From: CAILUG01 sp903844415
GTDB lineage: Bacteria > Pseudomonadota > Gammaproteobacteria > Pseudomonadales > Pseudohongiellaceae
Reading direction: 5' to 3'
DNA: 64,000 nucleotides
Assembly (NCBI GenBank): GCA_947477655.1
Contig: CANJTS010000005.1
Span: 1-64,000, forward strand
The position numbers were made by a program, and so were the translations under genes. Position 1 is the stretch's first letter. Every line of letters begins with the position of its first letter. Below the pieces are notes generated by a model. It did not search any database and had not been told where the DNA came from. It saw only the letters and a list, made by a program, of their open reading frames with translations. Shown here in pieces: positions 36,879 to 46,023 of this stretch.

Positions 36879-38459
36879 ATGTATTTATTCAAAAAGATTT
36901 TGCAAGTATTGTTAAGCTGCTCTGCTCTGTTCTTTGTCCATAGTTCGCTCGCAGTCACCTACGTTTGTTTTGAAACAAGCCTGGGTACATTTTGCATGGA
37001 AATGCACGAAGCTAGTGCTCCTGGCACGACTACCAATTTCCTCACATATGTTAGGGATGGCCATTACAACAACACCTTCATACACCGCACAGTGCCTAAC
37101 TTTATAATTCAGGGTGGCGGCTACAAACTGGAACCACTGGGACAAGAAATTTCGAAGGGTCCACAAATCACTAACGAATTCAATCGTCCCAATGTGCGTG
37201 GCACTGTGGCCATGGCCAAATTTGCAGATCAACCTAATAGTGCATCCAATGAATGGTTCGTTAATTTAGCAGATAACTCGGCTTCACTGGATACTACCAA
37301 TGGTGGTTATACCGTATTCGCCACTATAGTAAGTGGCATGAGTGTGGTTGATTCCATAGGGAATTTAGGTAGAGTAAATCTGAGCAGTTCCCTAGGTAAT
37401 GCTTTTACCGAGATTCCAGTTGTTTCTAAAGATGATAACGGCGTAGGTGTCGAGGATTTGGTACAAATTAAACGCGCCTATATCAGCGATACTATCGTTA
37501 TAGATGCAAACAACCCCACAGCTGAGGCCACAATCGCTGAAAAGGCCTATGCATGTACAACGGACTGGGTAGCCCAGATCGCTCCAAAACAAGTTTGTAT
37601 GGACACGCCTTCTGGTACTTTTTGTATTGAACTATCGGCGGATTCTGCACCTTTAACTGTAGCTAACTTTCTGCACTATGTTGCAGATGGCGACTACACC
37701 AACAGTTTCTTTCATAGAAGTGTCAAAGATTTTGTAGTGCAGGCTGGTGCTATGACACTAAATCCCTTATTTGCCGGTGTTCCCATTGATGCTCCAGTAA
37801 AAAACGAATTCAAAATTTCCAATACCCGTGGCACTGTCGCTATGGCTAAGGCAGATGGTGCCCCCGACAGTGCAACCAATCAATGGTTTGTAAATACGAA
37901 AGACAATTCAACATTATTGGATACTAACAATGGCGGTTTTACTGTATTCGGAAATATAAATGCAGATGGAATGGCTGTGATAGACAAAATTGCAGCACTA
38001 ACAGTTTATGATTTTTCCAGCATGAACCCCACCTTAGGTGAGCTTCCTCTCTATCGTAGCGGCAACTTTACTGGGCTAACTACTACCGATTTCGTTAAAA
38101 TTACGAAAGCGTACATACCAGGAGTTGGAACTAACCCATGCATTCCGACAAAACCTGCGGCACTTACTGAACTTGCCAATCAACGTTTTGAATTACCGGT
38201 GCGTATTGGTAACAAACTTTATTCCATAATCTTCACACGTGAATTAAACAATCCCAACTATGTATTTAATGCAGACTTAATCAGAATTCGTACATTGACT
38301 GATACTGGACAGATGGCTGCTGTTTATACTCCAGAAAATGGGGTTATGATAATTCCTTCAATGTTGATTGATGCTAAAAATGTGATCACCAATGTCAGAA
38401 TGAAACTCACAAATAAAGCTACACTACAGTTTTCCCTTGAGAGTTATTCTCCACTCTGA
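36879..38459 (+). CDS. Secreted protein with two cyclophilin-type prolyl isomerase domains
   Basis: 526 residues from the ATG at 36879; the frame opens at 36804, but the extra 25 residues hide the signal peptide (MYLFKKILQVLLSCSALFFV, cleavage near SLA25). Domain 1 (about 28-215) has APGTTTNFLTYVRDGHYNN and FIHRTVPNFIIQGG; domain 2 (about 237-420) has APLTVANFLHYVADGDYTN and FFHRSVKDFVVQAG. Both keep the active-site Arg and the later 'RGTVAMAK' and 'SA.N.WFVN' segments. A C-terminal part of about 100 residues was not recognised. It is expected to fold periplasmic or outer-membrane proteins. It lies on the plus strand between dnaE and rnhB, which are usually adjacent, so it looks inserted into a conserved block. 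Confidence 0.88.
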   Translation: MYLFKKILQVLLSCSALFFVHSSLAVTYVCFETSLGTFCMEMHEASAPGTTTNFLTYVRDGHYNNTFIHRTVPNFIIQGGGYKLEPLGQEISKGPQITNEFNRPNVRGTVAMAKFADQPNSASNEWFVNLADNSASLDTTNGGYTVFATIVSGMSVVDSIGNLGRVNLSSSLGNAFTEIPVVSKDDNGVGVEDLVQIKRAYISDTIVIDANNPTAEATIAEKAYACTTDWVAQIAPKQVCMDTPSGTFCIELSADSAPLTVANFLHYVADGDYTNSFFHRSVKDFVVQAGAMTLNPLFAGVPIDAPVKNEFKISNTRGTVAMAKADGAPDSATNQWFVNTKDNSTLLDTNNGGFTVFGNINADGMAVIDKIAALTVYDFSSMNPTLGELPLYRSGNFTGLTTTDFVKITKAYIPGVGTNPCIPTKPAALTELANQRFELPVRIGNKLYSIIFTRELNNPNYVFNADLIRIRTLTDTGQMAAVYTPENGVMIIPSMLIDAKNVITNVRMKLTNKATLQFSLESYSPL

Positions 38460-38590
38460 TCTTGATCTAACCTATTGCACTTACACAGTTCGTAGTAAAT
38501 TCACTCTTAATTACTTACGAATCTACCTCTTTATCAGATGAACAGTTTCAGAGTTAGTTGAAACTATTCCTGCATAACTCCTGCTAGCTT

Positions 38591-39193
38591 TTATAAAAGC
38601 GCTGCTACCGGACGAAAACTACGCCTGTGTATTGGGCATGGCCCTAGATTTTTTAATGATAGTAAATGCTGTTGAGTGGGATAACCCTTGTGTTGTGCTA
38701 GCCCATAACCTGGATAAATCAAATCTAACTCTAGCATTTCATTATCACGCGTTACTTTTGCGAGGATAGAGGCTGCAGCTATTGCCATAATTTTGCTATC
38801 ACCTTTGACAACCGCCTGGCAGGGATATGCCCAATGAGGACAATGGTTACCATCCACATAAATAAAATCGGGGTGAAGTTCTAAGGCAGAAACTGCTCGC
38901 TGCATAGCCAAAAGACTGGCCTGCAGAATGTTGAGATGATCTATTTCTATAACTGATGCTTTGCCTAGAGCAAAAGCCAAAGCTTTTTTTTGGATCTGAT
39001 CAAACAAGTCAATTCTTTTGCTTGCAGTAAGTATTTTTGAATCGGCCAGTCCTGATATTGTATTTGCAGGATCAAGTATTACTGCTGCAGCAAAAACATT
39101 ACCTGCAAGCGGACCTCGTCCAACCTCATCAACGCCAGCAATATTTCCTACTAAATTGACATTCAGAGAAAAAGCTAACATTGGTATTTTCAC
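38591..39193 (-). CDS. rnhB: Ribonuclease HII
   Basis: 200 residues. The catalytic core GVDEVGRGPLAGNV carries the first Asp and Glu, with YVDGNHCP and 'AAASILAKVTRDNEM' supplying the others. It removes RNA from RNA-DNA hybrids, including single ribonucleotides in DNA. It overlaps lpxB by 4 bases. The end of the gene is 131 bases from the end of the inserted cyclophilin gene; a short 7-bp stem (38544-38565) lies in the gap. Confidence 0.96.
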   Translation of the reverse strand: MKIPMLAFSLNVNLVGNIAGVDEVGRGPLAGNVFAAAVILDPANTISGLADSKILTASKRIDLFDQIQKKALAFALGKASVIEIDHLNILQASLLAMQRAVSALELHPDFIYVDGNHCPHWAYPCQAVVKGDSKIMAIAAASILAKVTRDNEMLELDLIYPGYGLAQHKGYPTQQHLLSLKNLGPCPIHRRSFRPVAALL

Positions 39194-40323
39194 AATAATT
39201 TCATTACAGCTTGCGCCGCCTTGTTACTAGCCCCCATACGTAGGCTTTGGTGAATTTGCATATAGCGCTGAGAAATATGCTGATTCTGTGGTTTTTCCGC
39301 CAAAAGCTTGACAACTTTAGTTACCAATGAAGATGGATTGACTTGTTTTTGAACTAGTTCTTCCACAATAGATTCCCCTGCCAGTAGATTGGGCAAGGAA
39401 AAATATGGAACTCTAAGCAAACGGGATATGATTGCGAAAGAAAGCCATGCCATCTTGTAACAAACCAACATCGGTTTTTTTAACAACATAGCTTCTAATG
39501 TAGCAGTCCCGGAAGCCAGTACGACAACATCAGCAGCTTCCATAGCAAGTCTTGATTGACCATTTAACAAACGTACAGTTGTATGCGCTGGCCCTATCAT
39601 CGATTGAAGTTGCCGCTTGCAATGCGAACTCGCGCATGGAAAGAGAAACATCAGATCAGGATACTGGAGAGATAATAATTCTGCTGTTTGTAAGAATACC
39701 GGTCCAAGCCTTGCAACTTCCGATTGGCGACTACCTGGTAAGAAAGCAATAACTTTGGCTGTGGAGAGTAGATTCAACTCGCTACGAGCAAGTTGACTAT
39801 CAGGCAATAGATTTATGATATCTGCTAATGGATGGCCTACAAAACAAACGGGTACTTGATATTTCCGATAAAAATCTGCTTCGAATGGAAATAATGTCAA
39901 CACCAAATCAACTGCCTTTGCTATTTTGCGAACACGATTTTGACGCCATGCCCAAACTGAAGGACTGACGTAATGCACCGTTGGAATACCCTTGGCATGT
40001 AATCGGCTTTCAATGGTTAGATTAAAATCCGGAGAGTCAATGCCTATAAAAACTGCAGGTGGATTAGCGAGGAAATAGTTAGTGATGTCTCGCCGGATAT
40101 GCAATAACTCAGGCAAGCGTTTTAATGGTTCGAAAATACCCATTACAGCAAGACGCTCCATAGGATGCCGAGAGTGTAAACCTTCCGCTTGCATCAAGGG
40201 TCCACCGATACCTTCAAAAAGGATGTTTGGCTGGAGTCGACGGAGCGCTTGCATTAAAGAGGCACCTAGAATATCGCCGGAGCTTTCACCGGCTAGGATA
40301 CCTACACGCAGAGTGGTGTTCAT
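39190..40323 (-). CDS. lpxB: Lipid A disaccharide synthase
   Basis: 377 residues. It starts LRVGILAGESSGDILGASLM, and FEGIGGPLMQAEG, IGIDSPDFNL, YVSPSVWAWRQ and the LPGSRQSEV motif are all typical. It joins UDP-diacylglucosamine and lipid X into the lipid A disaccharide at the membrane surface. It lies 2 bases downstream of lpxA, in the standard lpxD-fabZ-lpxA-lpxB-rnhB order. Confidence 0.97.
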   Translation of the reverse strand: MNTTLRVGILAGESSGDILGASLMQALRRLQPNILFEGIGGPLMQAEGLHSRHPMERLAVMGIFEPLKRLPELLHIRRDITNYFLANPPAVFIGIDSPDFNLTIESRLHAKGIPTVHYVSPSVWAWRQNRVRKIAKAVDLVLTLFPFEADFYRKYQVPVCFVGHPLADIINLLPDSQLARSELNLLSTAKVIAFLPGSRQSEVARLGPVFLQTAELLSLQYPDLMFLFPCASSHCKRQLQSMIGPAHTTVRLLNGQSRLAMEAADVVVLASGTATLEAMLLKKPMLVCYKMAWLSFAIISRLLRVPYFSLPNLLAGESIVEELVQKQVNPSSLVTKVVKLLAEKPQNQHISQRYMQIHQSLRMGASNKAAQAVMKLL

Positions 40324-40325
40324 GA

Positions 40326-41096
40326 TCAGCGCAATATGCCTTTGCTGGAAGCGCGCACAGAAGCTATCAAAGTAGCAACATCAGGAGCTTCCGCCACTAA
40401 TGACTGCATTTCAACCAAGGCCTCTTCCAAGATATTCCCTTTGCGATACATAATTTTAAAAGCTTTACGTAAAGCCTGGATTGCTTCCTTGCTGAATCCT
40501 CGCCGCTCTAAACCCGTAATATTTATCCCCTTTGCTTGTGGGGGGGTGCCATTAACAATGACAAAAGCAGGAACATCCATGTTCACATGTGTTTGAGCAC
40601 CAACAAAACTATGAGCGCCTATCCGTAAAAATTGATAAACGCCTGCATATCCTCCCAGTATTGCCCAATCTTCTACAATTACATGACCACTTATTGCTGA
40701 ATTATTTGAAAAAATGGTGTTGTTGCCGACAATACAATCATGAGCTACATGCGTGTAGGGCATGAACAAATTGTGTGAACCAACACGGGTAATGCCTCCA
40801 CCGATTTCTGTTCCCCTATGCAGGGTCGCCCCTTCCCTAATGATATTGTCATCCCCAATTTCAATTCTGGTGATTTCACCATGATATTTTTTATCGGAAG
40901 GATCTTCGCCGACTGAAGAGAACTGGAATATTCTATTTCTTTTTCCTAAACGCATGGGGCCTTTTAGAATGACGTGAGAAGAAATTTCACACCCGTCGCC
41001 AATTTCCACGTCGGCACCAACTATAGTCCATGGGCCGATTTTTACATCAGCTCCAATTTTTGCGGTGGGATGAATAATTGGAGAATTACTGCTCAC
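40326..41096 (-). CDS. lpxA: UDP-N-acetylglucosamine acyltransferase
   Basis: 256 residues of left-handed beta helix, with hexapeptide repeats from IHPTAKIGADVKIGPWTIVG onward, the catalytic-His region 'THVAHDCIVGNN' and 'GINITGLERRGFSKEAI' near the C-terminus. It transfers a 3-hydroxyacyl chain from AcpP to UDP-GlcNAc, the first step of lipid A synthesis. Lies 21 bases downstream of fabZ. Confidence 0.97.
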   Translation of the reverse strand: MSSNSPIIHPTAKIGADVKIGPWTIVGADVEIGDGCEISSHVILKGPMRLGKRNRIFQFSSVGEDPSDKKYHGEITRIEIGDDNIIREGATLHRGTEIGGGITRVGSHNLFMPYTHVAHDCIVGNNTIFSNNSAISGHVIVEDWAILGGYAGVYQFLRIGAHSFVGAQTHVNMDVPAFVIVNGTPPQAKGINITGLERRGFSKEAIQALRKAFKIMYRKGNILEEALVEMQSLVAEAPDVATLIASVRASSKGILR

Positions 41097-41117
41097 ATTT
41101 ATAATCCACTTGTGGAA

Positions 41118-41561
41118 TTAAAGTTGTTCTTTGCGTTCAGCACAAAGAATTGTTGCTTCGCAAGCTAGTTCTCCGCTTACAGAAGCCCGGCATTCGAATT
41201 TGTAAATTCCGCGACGAACCGTAATCAGTTGTGCTTCGAGCATTAGTTGATCACCCGGTACAACAGGTCTTTTTAGCCTTACGTTATCCGCACCTACGAA
41301 ATAATAAATATACCCATCGCGTGGAAGTTTTTCTTGGCTTTTAAAGCCGAGCACTCCAGCTGCTTGAGCCAAAGCTTCTAGTATCATCACTCCAGGCATA
41401 ATTGGTTTTCCCGGGAAATGACCTTCAAAAAACTCTTCGTTTATGGTGACGTTTTTATAGGCCTTTATACGCTTTCCAAGTTCAAGTTCGAGCACTCTAT
41501 CCACCATAAGAAAAGGGTAACGTTGGGGTAGATAGGCTTTGATATCGGCGATATGCATCAT
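41118..41561 (-). CDS. fabZ: 3-hydroxyacyl-ACP dehydratase
   Basis: 147 residues, a single hot-dog domain. The N-terminal 'IKAYLPQRYPFLMVDRVLEL' carries the first half of the active site; FFEGHFPGKPIMPGVMILEALAQ carries the catalytic His and Glu. It dehydrates 3-hydroxyacyl-ACP and so competes with LpxA and LpxD for the same acyl chains, which fits its place between their genes. Confidence 0.97.
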   Translation of the reverse strand: MMHIADIKAYLPQRYPFLMVDRVLELELGKRIKAYKNVTINEEFFEGHFPGKPIMPGVMILEALAQAAGVLGFKSQEKLPRDGYIYYFVGADNVRLKRPVVPGDQLMLEAQLITVRRGIYKFECRASVSGELACEATILCAERKEQL

Positions 41562-41642
41562 AAAACTTGCCTGTTTTACTGCGGAAAAGCAGTGGTGAGA
41601 AGTAAAATAAATGTACTTAAAGTATAAGTATCAATCCATAAA

Positions 41643-42665
41643 TTACCTGGATTTTTCTAATCTAAGCAATCGTTTCCAAAGTGTGTCAAGTTGGCGGAAT
41701 CTTACAATATTTCTTTTCCAAGAAGCATTGTCGGAAATTCCAGTACCGGAAGAATATACGCCGGGTTCTGAGATGGAATGGTTAACCAATGACATGGCCG
41801 TTACCGTTACTCCTTCGCAAATTGTGACATGATTTATCACGCCGACTCCACCTGCAATGATACAGTTTTTACCGATGACAGAACTACCTGCTATTGCGCT
41901 ACATCCACAAATAACCGTATTGGCACCCACATGTACATTGTGGGCAATTTGTACTTGATTATCAATTTTGACACCATTTTCAATATGAGTGTCATCAAGT
42001 GCGCCGCGATCAATGCAGGAACCCGCACCTATTTCAACATCATCACCAAGTATGACTCCGCCTAATTGCGCAATCTTATGATAACGAGTTCCATCATAGC
42101 CAAAACCAAATCCATCACTACCAAGAACTACTGAAGAATGAATGATTCCTCTACAACCTATCCTGACTGAGTCATAGAGGGTTATATTTGGATACAGCCG
42201 GGTATGGTCTCCAATTACACAATTGGCACCAATCACCGTGTTAGCGCCGACGCGAACTCCATGACCAATACTAGTATTCGCCCCAACCACTACATTTGCT
42301 TCTAAGACAGCACTACTTTCAATCTGTGCAGATGAATGTACTTGAGCACTGCTATGAATGCCCGGTTCTACCTCCGGACCAAGATTAAAAAGCTGACTAA
42401 CTTTTGCGTAGACAAGATAAGGATTGTCTGTGATCAGACTTGCCACCGGACAAGCAGCAACTGAGTCAGGATGAAGAACCACGGCACTAGCTGTGGTTGT
42501 AAGTAAATAATGGTGATAACGCTTGTTATGATAAAAAGTCAGTTGACCTGGAATTGCTTTTTCTAAGGAAGCAATTCCTGTAATTCGTGTTGTGGGATCG
42601 CCGCTAAATTCGAGCTCAAATAATTGAGCAAGGTCTTGTAAAGAATAGGTTGTCAGGGTTCTCAC
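41643..42665 (-). CDS. lpxD: UDP-3-O-acylglucosamine N-acyltransferase
   Basis: 340 residues starting with GTG at 42665. An N-terminal uridine-binding domain (about 1-95) is followed by hexapeptide repeats from 'VHSSAQIESSAVLEANVVVG' and the catalytic segment 'QIAHNVHVGANTVICGCSAI'. It adds the N-linked acyl chain of lipid A. It lies 15 bases after skp. Confidence 0.96.
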   Translation of the reverse strand: MRTLTTYSLQDLAQLFELEFSGDPTTRITGIASLEKAIPGQLTFYHNKRYHHYLLTTTASAVVLHPDSVAACPVASLITDNPYLVYAKVSQLFNLGPEVEPGIHSSAQVHSSAQIESSAVLEANVVVGANTSIGHGVRVGANTVIGANCVIGDHTRLYPNITLYDSVRIGCRGIIHSSVVLGSDGFGFGYDGTRYHKIAQLGGVILGDDVEIGAGSCIDRGALDDTHIENGVKIDNQVQIAHNVHVGANTVICGCSAIAGSSVIGKNCIIAGGVGVINHVTICEGVTVTAMSLVNHSISEPGVYSSGTGISDNASWKRNIVRFRQLDTLWKRLLRLEKSR

Positions 42666-42680
42666 ACGAAACGGCAGTAT

Positions 42681-43241
42681 CTATTTCTGCTGATTCAATT
42701 TTTCGGTGACCCGCGCTGTAATATCGAAAGCTGTTCGATAATGTAGTACAGCTTCAGAGCGGAACACTAGATCGAAATCATCTTCTTCTACAACAGCGGT
42801 GATGGCCTGTATAAGGTTTGGCGCATAGGTATCCTGGAATTGCTGACGACGATCCCCAACAACTTTTTGAACTTTTTCTACCAAGAATTGGTATTGAACT
42901 CCAATTTCTTGAATTTGTTCATTGGCTTTACGTTTTTCGTCTTCACTCATGACTGATGCATCGGTTTGCAATTTTTTTTGCAAGGTTGTGGCTTCTTCTG
43001 CAAGTAAACGTACTTTTTCTGCATCATCTGCTGTTTGTGCCTGCACTTCTTCATCAACTTTTTTGGCTACGTCTGAATTAAATAATGCAGCAGCCATGTC
43101 CAAAATTGCAATTTTTAAAGGAGCGTCGGTAGTTACATCAGGTGCTGGAGCCTGCGCTAAAACAGCTCCCGAAAATGACAAAATTAGTAGTGTCAAAATA
43201 AAATTGTGTGCATTAATCAGAGTATTTATTTTAAGTTTCAC
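42681..43241 (-). CDS. skp: OmpH/Skp-family periplasmic chaperone
   Basis: 186 residues from the GTG at 43241, which has GGAG 6 bases upstream; the longer frame adds four residues. A signal peptide (ending near AVLAQ) is followed by an acidic, helical coiled-coil stretch rich in Glu, Lys and Gln (for example 'EEVQAQTADDAEKVRLLAEE') and a C-terminal beta strand region. The sequence is weakly conserved in this family, so the call leans on its place between bamA and lpxD. It holds unfolded outer-membrane proteins in the periplasm for BamA. Confidence 0.88.
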   Translation of the reverse strand: MKLKINTLINAHNFILTLLILSFSGAVLAQAPAPDVTTDAPLKIAILDMAAALFNSDVAKKVDEEVQAQTADDAEKVRLLAEEATTLQKKLQTDASVMSEDEKRKANEQIQEIGVQYQFLVEKVQKVVGDRRQQFQDTYAPNLIQAITAVVEEDDFDLVFRSEAVLHYRTAFDITARVTEKLNQQK

Positions 43242-43302
43242 AAAAGTCTCCACTGCAAGATTTGGTAATAAGAAAAAGGAAAAGTCATATTTTATAAAGT
43301 TT

Positions 43303-46008
43303 TTAAAAAGATTGACCTAGGTTGAACTGGAACATTTCAGTTTGATCTATGGTACTGGTATTGAATGGTTTGGCAAGACTGAAAGACATAATTCCAAACG
43401 CACCTGATTGCCAACTTACAGAAACTCCTGCTGAATAACGCATGTCTTCCAGGCCAAAGCCACTGCAGTTGTTCAATGTTTTTTGTTCGTCTGTACAGTA
43501 ACTAGAAAAAACGTTGCCTGCGTCTACGAAAAAGGCCGAGCGTACCCGACTACGGTCTTTAATAAATGGCAATGGAAACAGCAACTCCAGTGTGCCTGTA
43601 GTTTGGATGTTGCCCCCAAAAGGAGATGGAATACCACTGTACAGATCATCACGGTTCAACCTGGGCTGATAAACGGGCAGACCGGTAGCATCTAGCAAAG
43701 GTGTACCGTCTTCAGCTAAAGCTTTTTGTAAAACATAAGCCGTTTGAGATGTAAGATCCAACTGCGGGAAACCCGAGACATCTAGCACAATATTACCATT
43801 TTCATCTTTCACAAAGGCAGTTTGTGTATCCAGAGTGTATTCTTGGGGGAAAGTACTGCGCGGGCCTAGGGTATTACGCTCAAAACCTCTAATACTACCC
43901 AGGCCGCCCGCATAAAAATTTTGGAAGAAAGGCAACTGTGATGTTTTGCCGTAACCAGCGCCATAACCCAGATCGGCGCGTGCATGTAATTTAATATCCC
44001 GGTAGATGGGTATATACAAATCTTTAAAATACCGCGCCCTAAAATATGATAATTCGCTGCCGGGAATAGTTACTTCCAACGATAAATTTTGCGCGCCACC
44101 TGCAGTTGGAAACAGACCTAGATTTAAGGTCGACTCACTCCAAGTAACAGCTAATGTAAAGTTGTTGAATTTATTACCATCTCTGTCTAGAAAACCCTGT
44201 TTGGTATTGAAGGCAGAAGACGGTAACCGAGTAATAGGTGCCAGCACAGCGTCAGCTATAGGTAAAATATTTCCTGTAACAGGATCATAATATGACACAT
44301 CACGTGCTGGGCTTATGATGTATTGCGTCACATTTGGAAATAAATTCGGACTGGATTTAATTTCCTGCACCGGACCATATCCCTCTTCGATTTTAGTGTT
44401 GCTGTACCCTATATTAAAAGACAAACCCTGGGTTTCGCTGAGCTGGTAACCATAGGTAGTACTCAGGTTGATCTGGTTAGTACTGTAACTCGCAAGATTT
44501 AATTCTGCGAAATCTGACTTCACATAAGAGGCAGAAAAACCTCGGCTTACACCATCAATTGTGTAATAGGGGTCGAAATAGTTAAAACTGTAATTGGTGC
44601 TAAAACTGCTAGTTTGGGCATTTACACCGATCATTTTTCCAGTGCCTAGGAAGTTTTGTTGCTGCAGATTGGCACTAAGAACAAGTCCTTGTACCTGCCC
44701 ATAACCAAGGCTGCCACCAACAGAGCCTGATAACTGTTCTTCTACAGTGTATGCAACATCTATTTGGTCAGTAGTACCGGGTACTGGAGTGGTTTCAAAT
44801 TCGACTTTAGAGAAATATCCTAGACGTTCCATTCTTACTTTGGATTGCTCAAGAGCGGCGTTAGAAGCTGGGGCATCTTCCATCTGCCGCATTTCGCGAC
44901 GCATAACTTCATCTGCAGTATTAGTATTACCCGTAAAGCTTATTCGATTGACGTAAGTACGACTGCCTGGCTCAACAAAAAATGTGATATCTACTGTTTT
45001 ATTTTCCTCATCAATAGCGGGAACTCCTTCCACTTTAGCAAAGAAATAGCCACGATTACCAAGTAATTGCTTCATGAATTCAGAAGTTGATGTCACTAGT
45101 TGCTGAGAAAATACCTGCCCTTCCCTTACCTGTAACACCAATTCTAGCAAGTCTTCGGAATCGACAAGGTCTCCAGCCAACTCAACTTGATTAACGGTAT
45201 ACACTTCGCCTTCACTGATATTTATGGTGACATAAACTTCTTCTTTGTTGGGCGACACAGAAACCTGCGTAGAAGTGACATCAAAATTAATATAGCCCTG
45301 ATCCATGTAATAGGATGTCAGTCGCTCCAGATCACCATTGATCTTTTCACGCGCATAACGATCGTCTTTGCGAAACATCGAGGTCAGATGTGTGGTTTTT
45401 AATTCAAATAAATCCAGCAGATCTTCTTCTTCAAAAACGTTATTGCCGACAATGTTTATATGTACAATTTTGGATGCTTCACCTTCAGTGATATTTATAT
45501 TGAGCGCTACACGATTACGCTCCTGCTCATCGATATCAAGTTCTACACGAGCGCCATACATGCCTTGCGCCACGTATTGCTCTTCTAATGCCAGTTGCAT
45601 GCCTTCCAGAGTTGAAGGTTTATAGACTTGCCCTACTGATAAACCGGCCTTTGTCATGTTTTCCAACAGGGCTTCCGTTGGAATGAGTTTATTGCCGTCC
45701 AGTTCTATTGCAGAAATAGTTGGCCGTTCTTCTACCCGGATAATTAACACATTATCTTCAGTTAAAACTTCTATGTTTTCAAAAAAATCTGAAGCAAATA
45801 CATCTTGAATAAGATTGGATATATCTTCCTGATCTATTTCATCGCCAACGCGCACATTGAGCAATCCAAAGACGCTGCTAGCGGCAACCCGCTGCAGACC
45901 TTCAAGCCTGATGTCAGCGACAGTCAAAGTTTGTGCCTGCAATGAAGGCAAACCCAGTATCGCTAAAGCGCAGACTGATAGGGAACGAGTAAACAACTTA
46001 GGGATCAT
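43303..46008 (-). CDS. bamA: Outer-membrane protein assembly factor BamA, enlarged barrel loops
   Basis: 901 residues from the ATG at 46008; the frame can start at a TTG 12 bases earlier, but the signal peptide (MIPKLFTRSLSVCALAILG) fits the ATG. Five POTRA domains (about 25-420) precede a 16-strand barrel ending 'MFQFNLGQSF' with the terminal aromatic. The loop 6 motif IRGF in GSIRGFERNTLGP is present. It is about 90 residues longer than the Escherichia coli protein. The extra length is mainly in two stretches: about residues 545-610 and, just after the IRGF motif, about 720-790. It inserts beta-barrel proteins into the outer membrane. Confidence 0.95.
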   Translation of the reverse strand: MIPKLFTRSLSVCALAILGLPSLQAQTLTVADIRLEGLQRVAASSVFGLLNVRVGDEIDQEDISNLIQDVFASDFFENIEVLTEDNVLIIRVEERPTISAIELDGNKLIPTEALLENMTKAGLSVGQVYKPSTLEGMQLALEEQYVAQGMYGARVELDIDEQERNRVALNINITEGEASKIVHINIVGNNVFEEEDLLDLFELKTTHLTSMFRKDDRYAREKINGDLERLTSYYMDQGYINFDVTSTQVSVSPNKEEVYVTINISEGEVYTVNQVELAGDLVDSEDLLELVLQVREGQVFSQQLVTSTSEFMKQLLGNRGYFFAKVEGVPAIDEENKTVDITFFVEPGSRTYVNRISFTGNTNTADEVMRREMRQMEDAPASNAALEQSKVRMERLGYFSKVEFETTPVPGTTDQIDVAYTVEEQLSGSVGGSLGYGQVQGLVLSANLQQQNFLGTGKMIGVNAQTSSFSTNYSFNYFDPYYTIDGVSRGFSASYVKSDFAELNLASYSTNQINLSTTYGYQLSETQGLSFNIGYSNTKIEEGYGPVQEIKSSPNLFPNVTQYIISPARDVSYYDPVTGNILPIADAVLAPITRLPSSAFNTKQGFLDRDGNKFNNFTLAVTWSESTLNLGLFPTAGGAQNLSLEVTIPGSELSYFRARYFKDLYIPIYRDIKLHARADLGYGAGYGKTSQLPFFQNFYAGGLGSIRGFERNTLGPRSTFPQEYTLDTQTAFVKDENGNIVLDVSGFPQLDLTSQTAYVLQKALAEDGTPLLDATGLPVYQPRLNRDDLYSGIPSPFGGNIQTTGTLELLFPLPFIKDRSRVRSAFFVDAGNVFSSYCTDEQKTLNNCSGFGLEDMRYSAGVSVSWQSGAFGIMSFSLAKPFNTSTIDQTEMFQFNLGQSF

Positions 46009-46023
46009 TAGGTAATACAAGCC

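Noticed and set aside
38544..38565. Terminator after the cyclophilin gene
   Set aside because: The stem is only 7 bp with an 8-base loop and no T-run on either strand.
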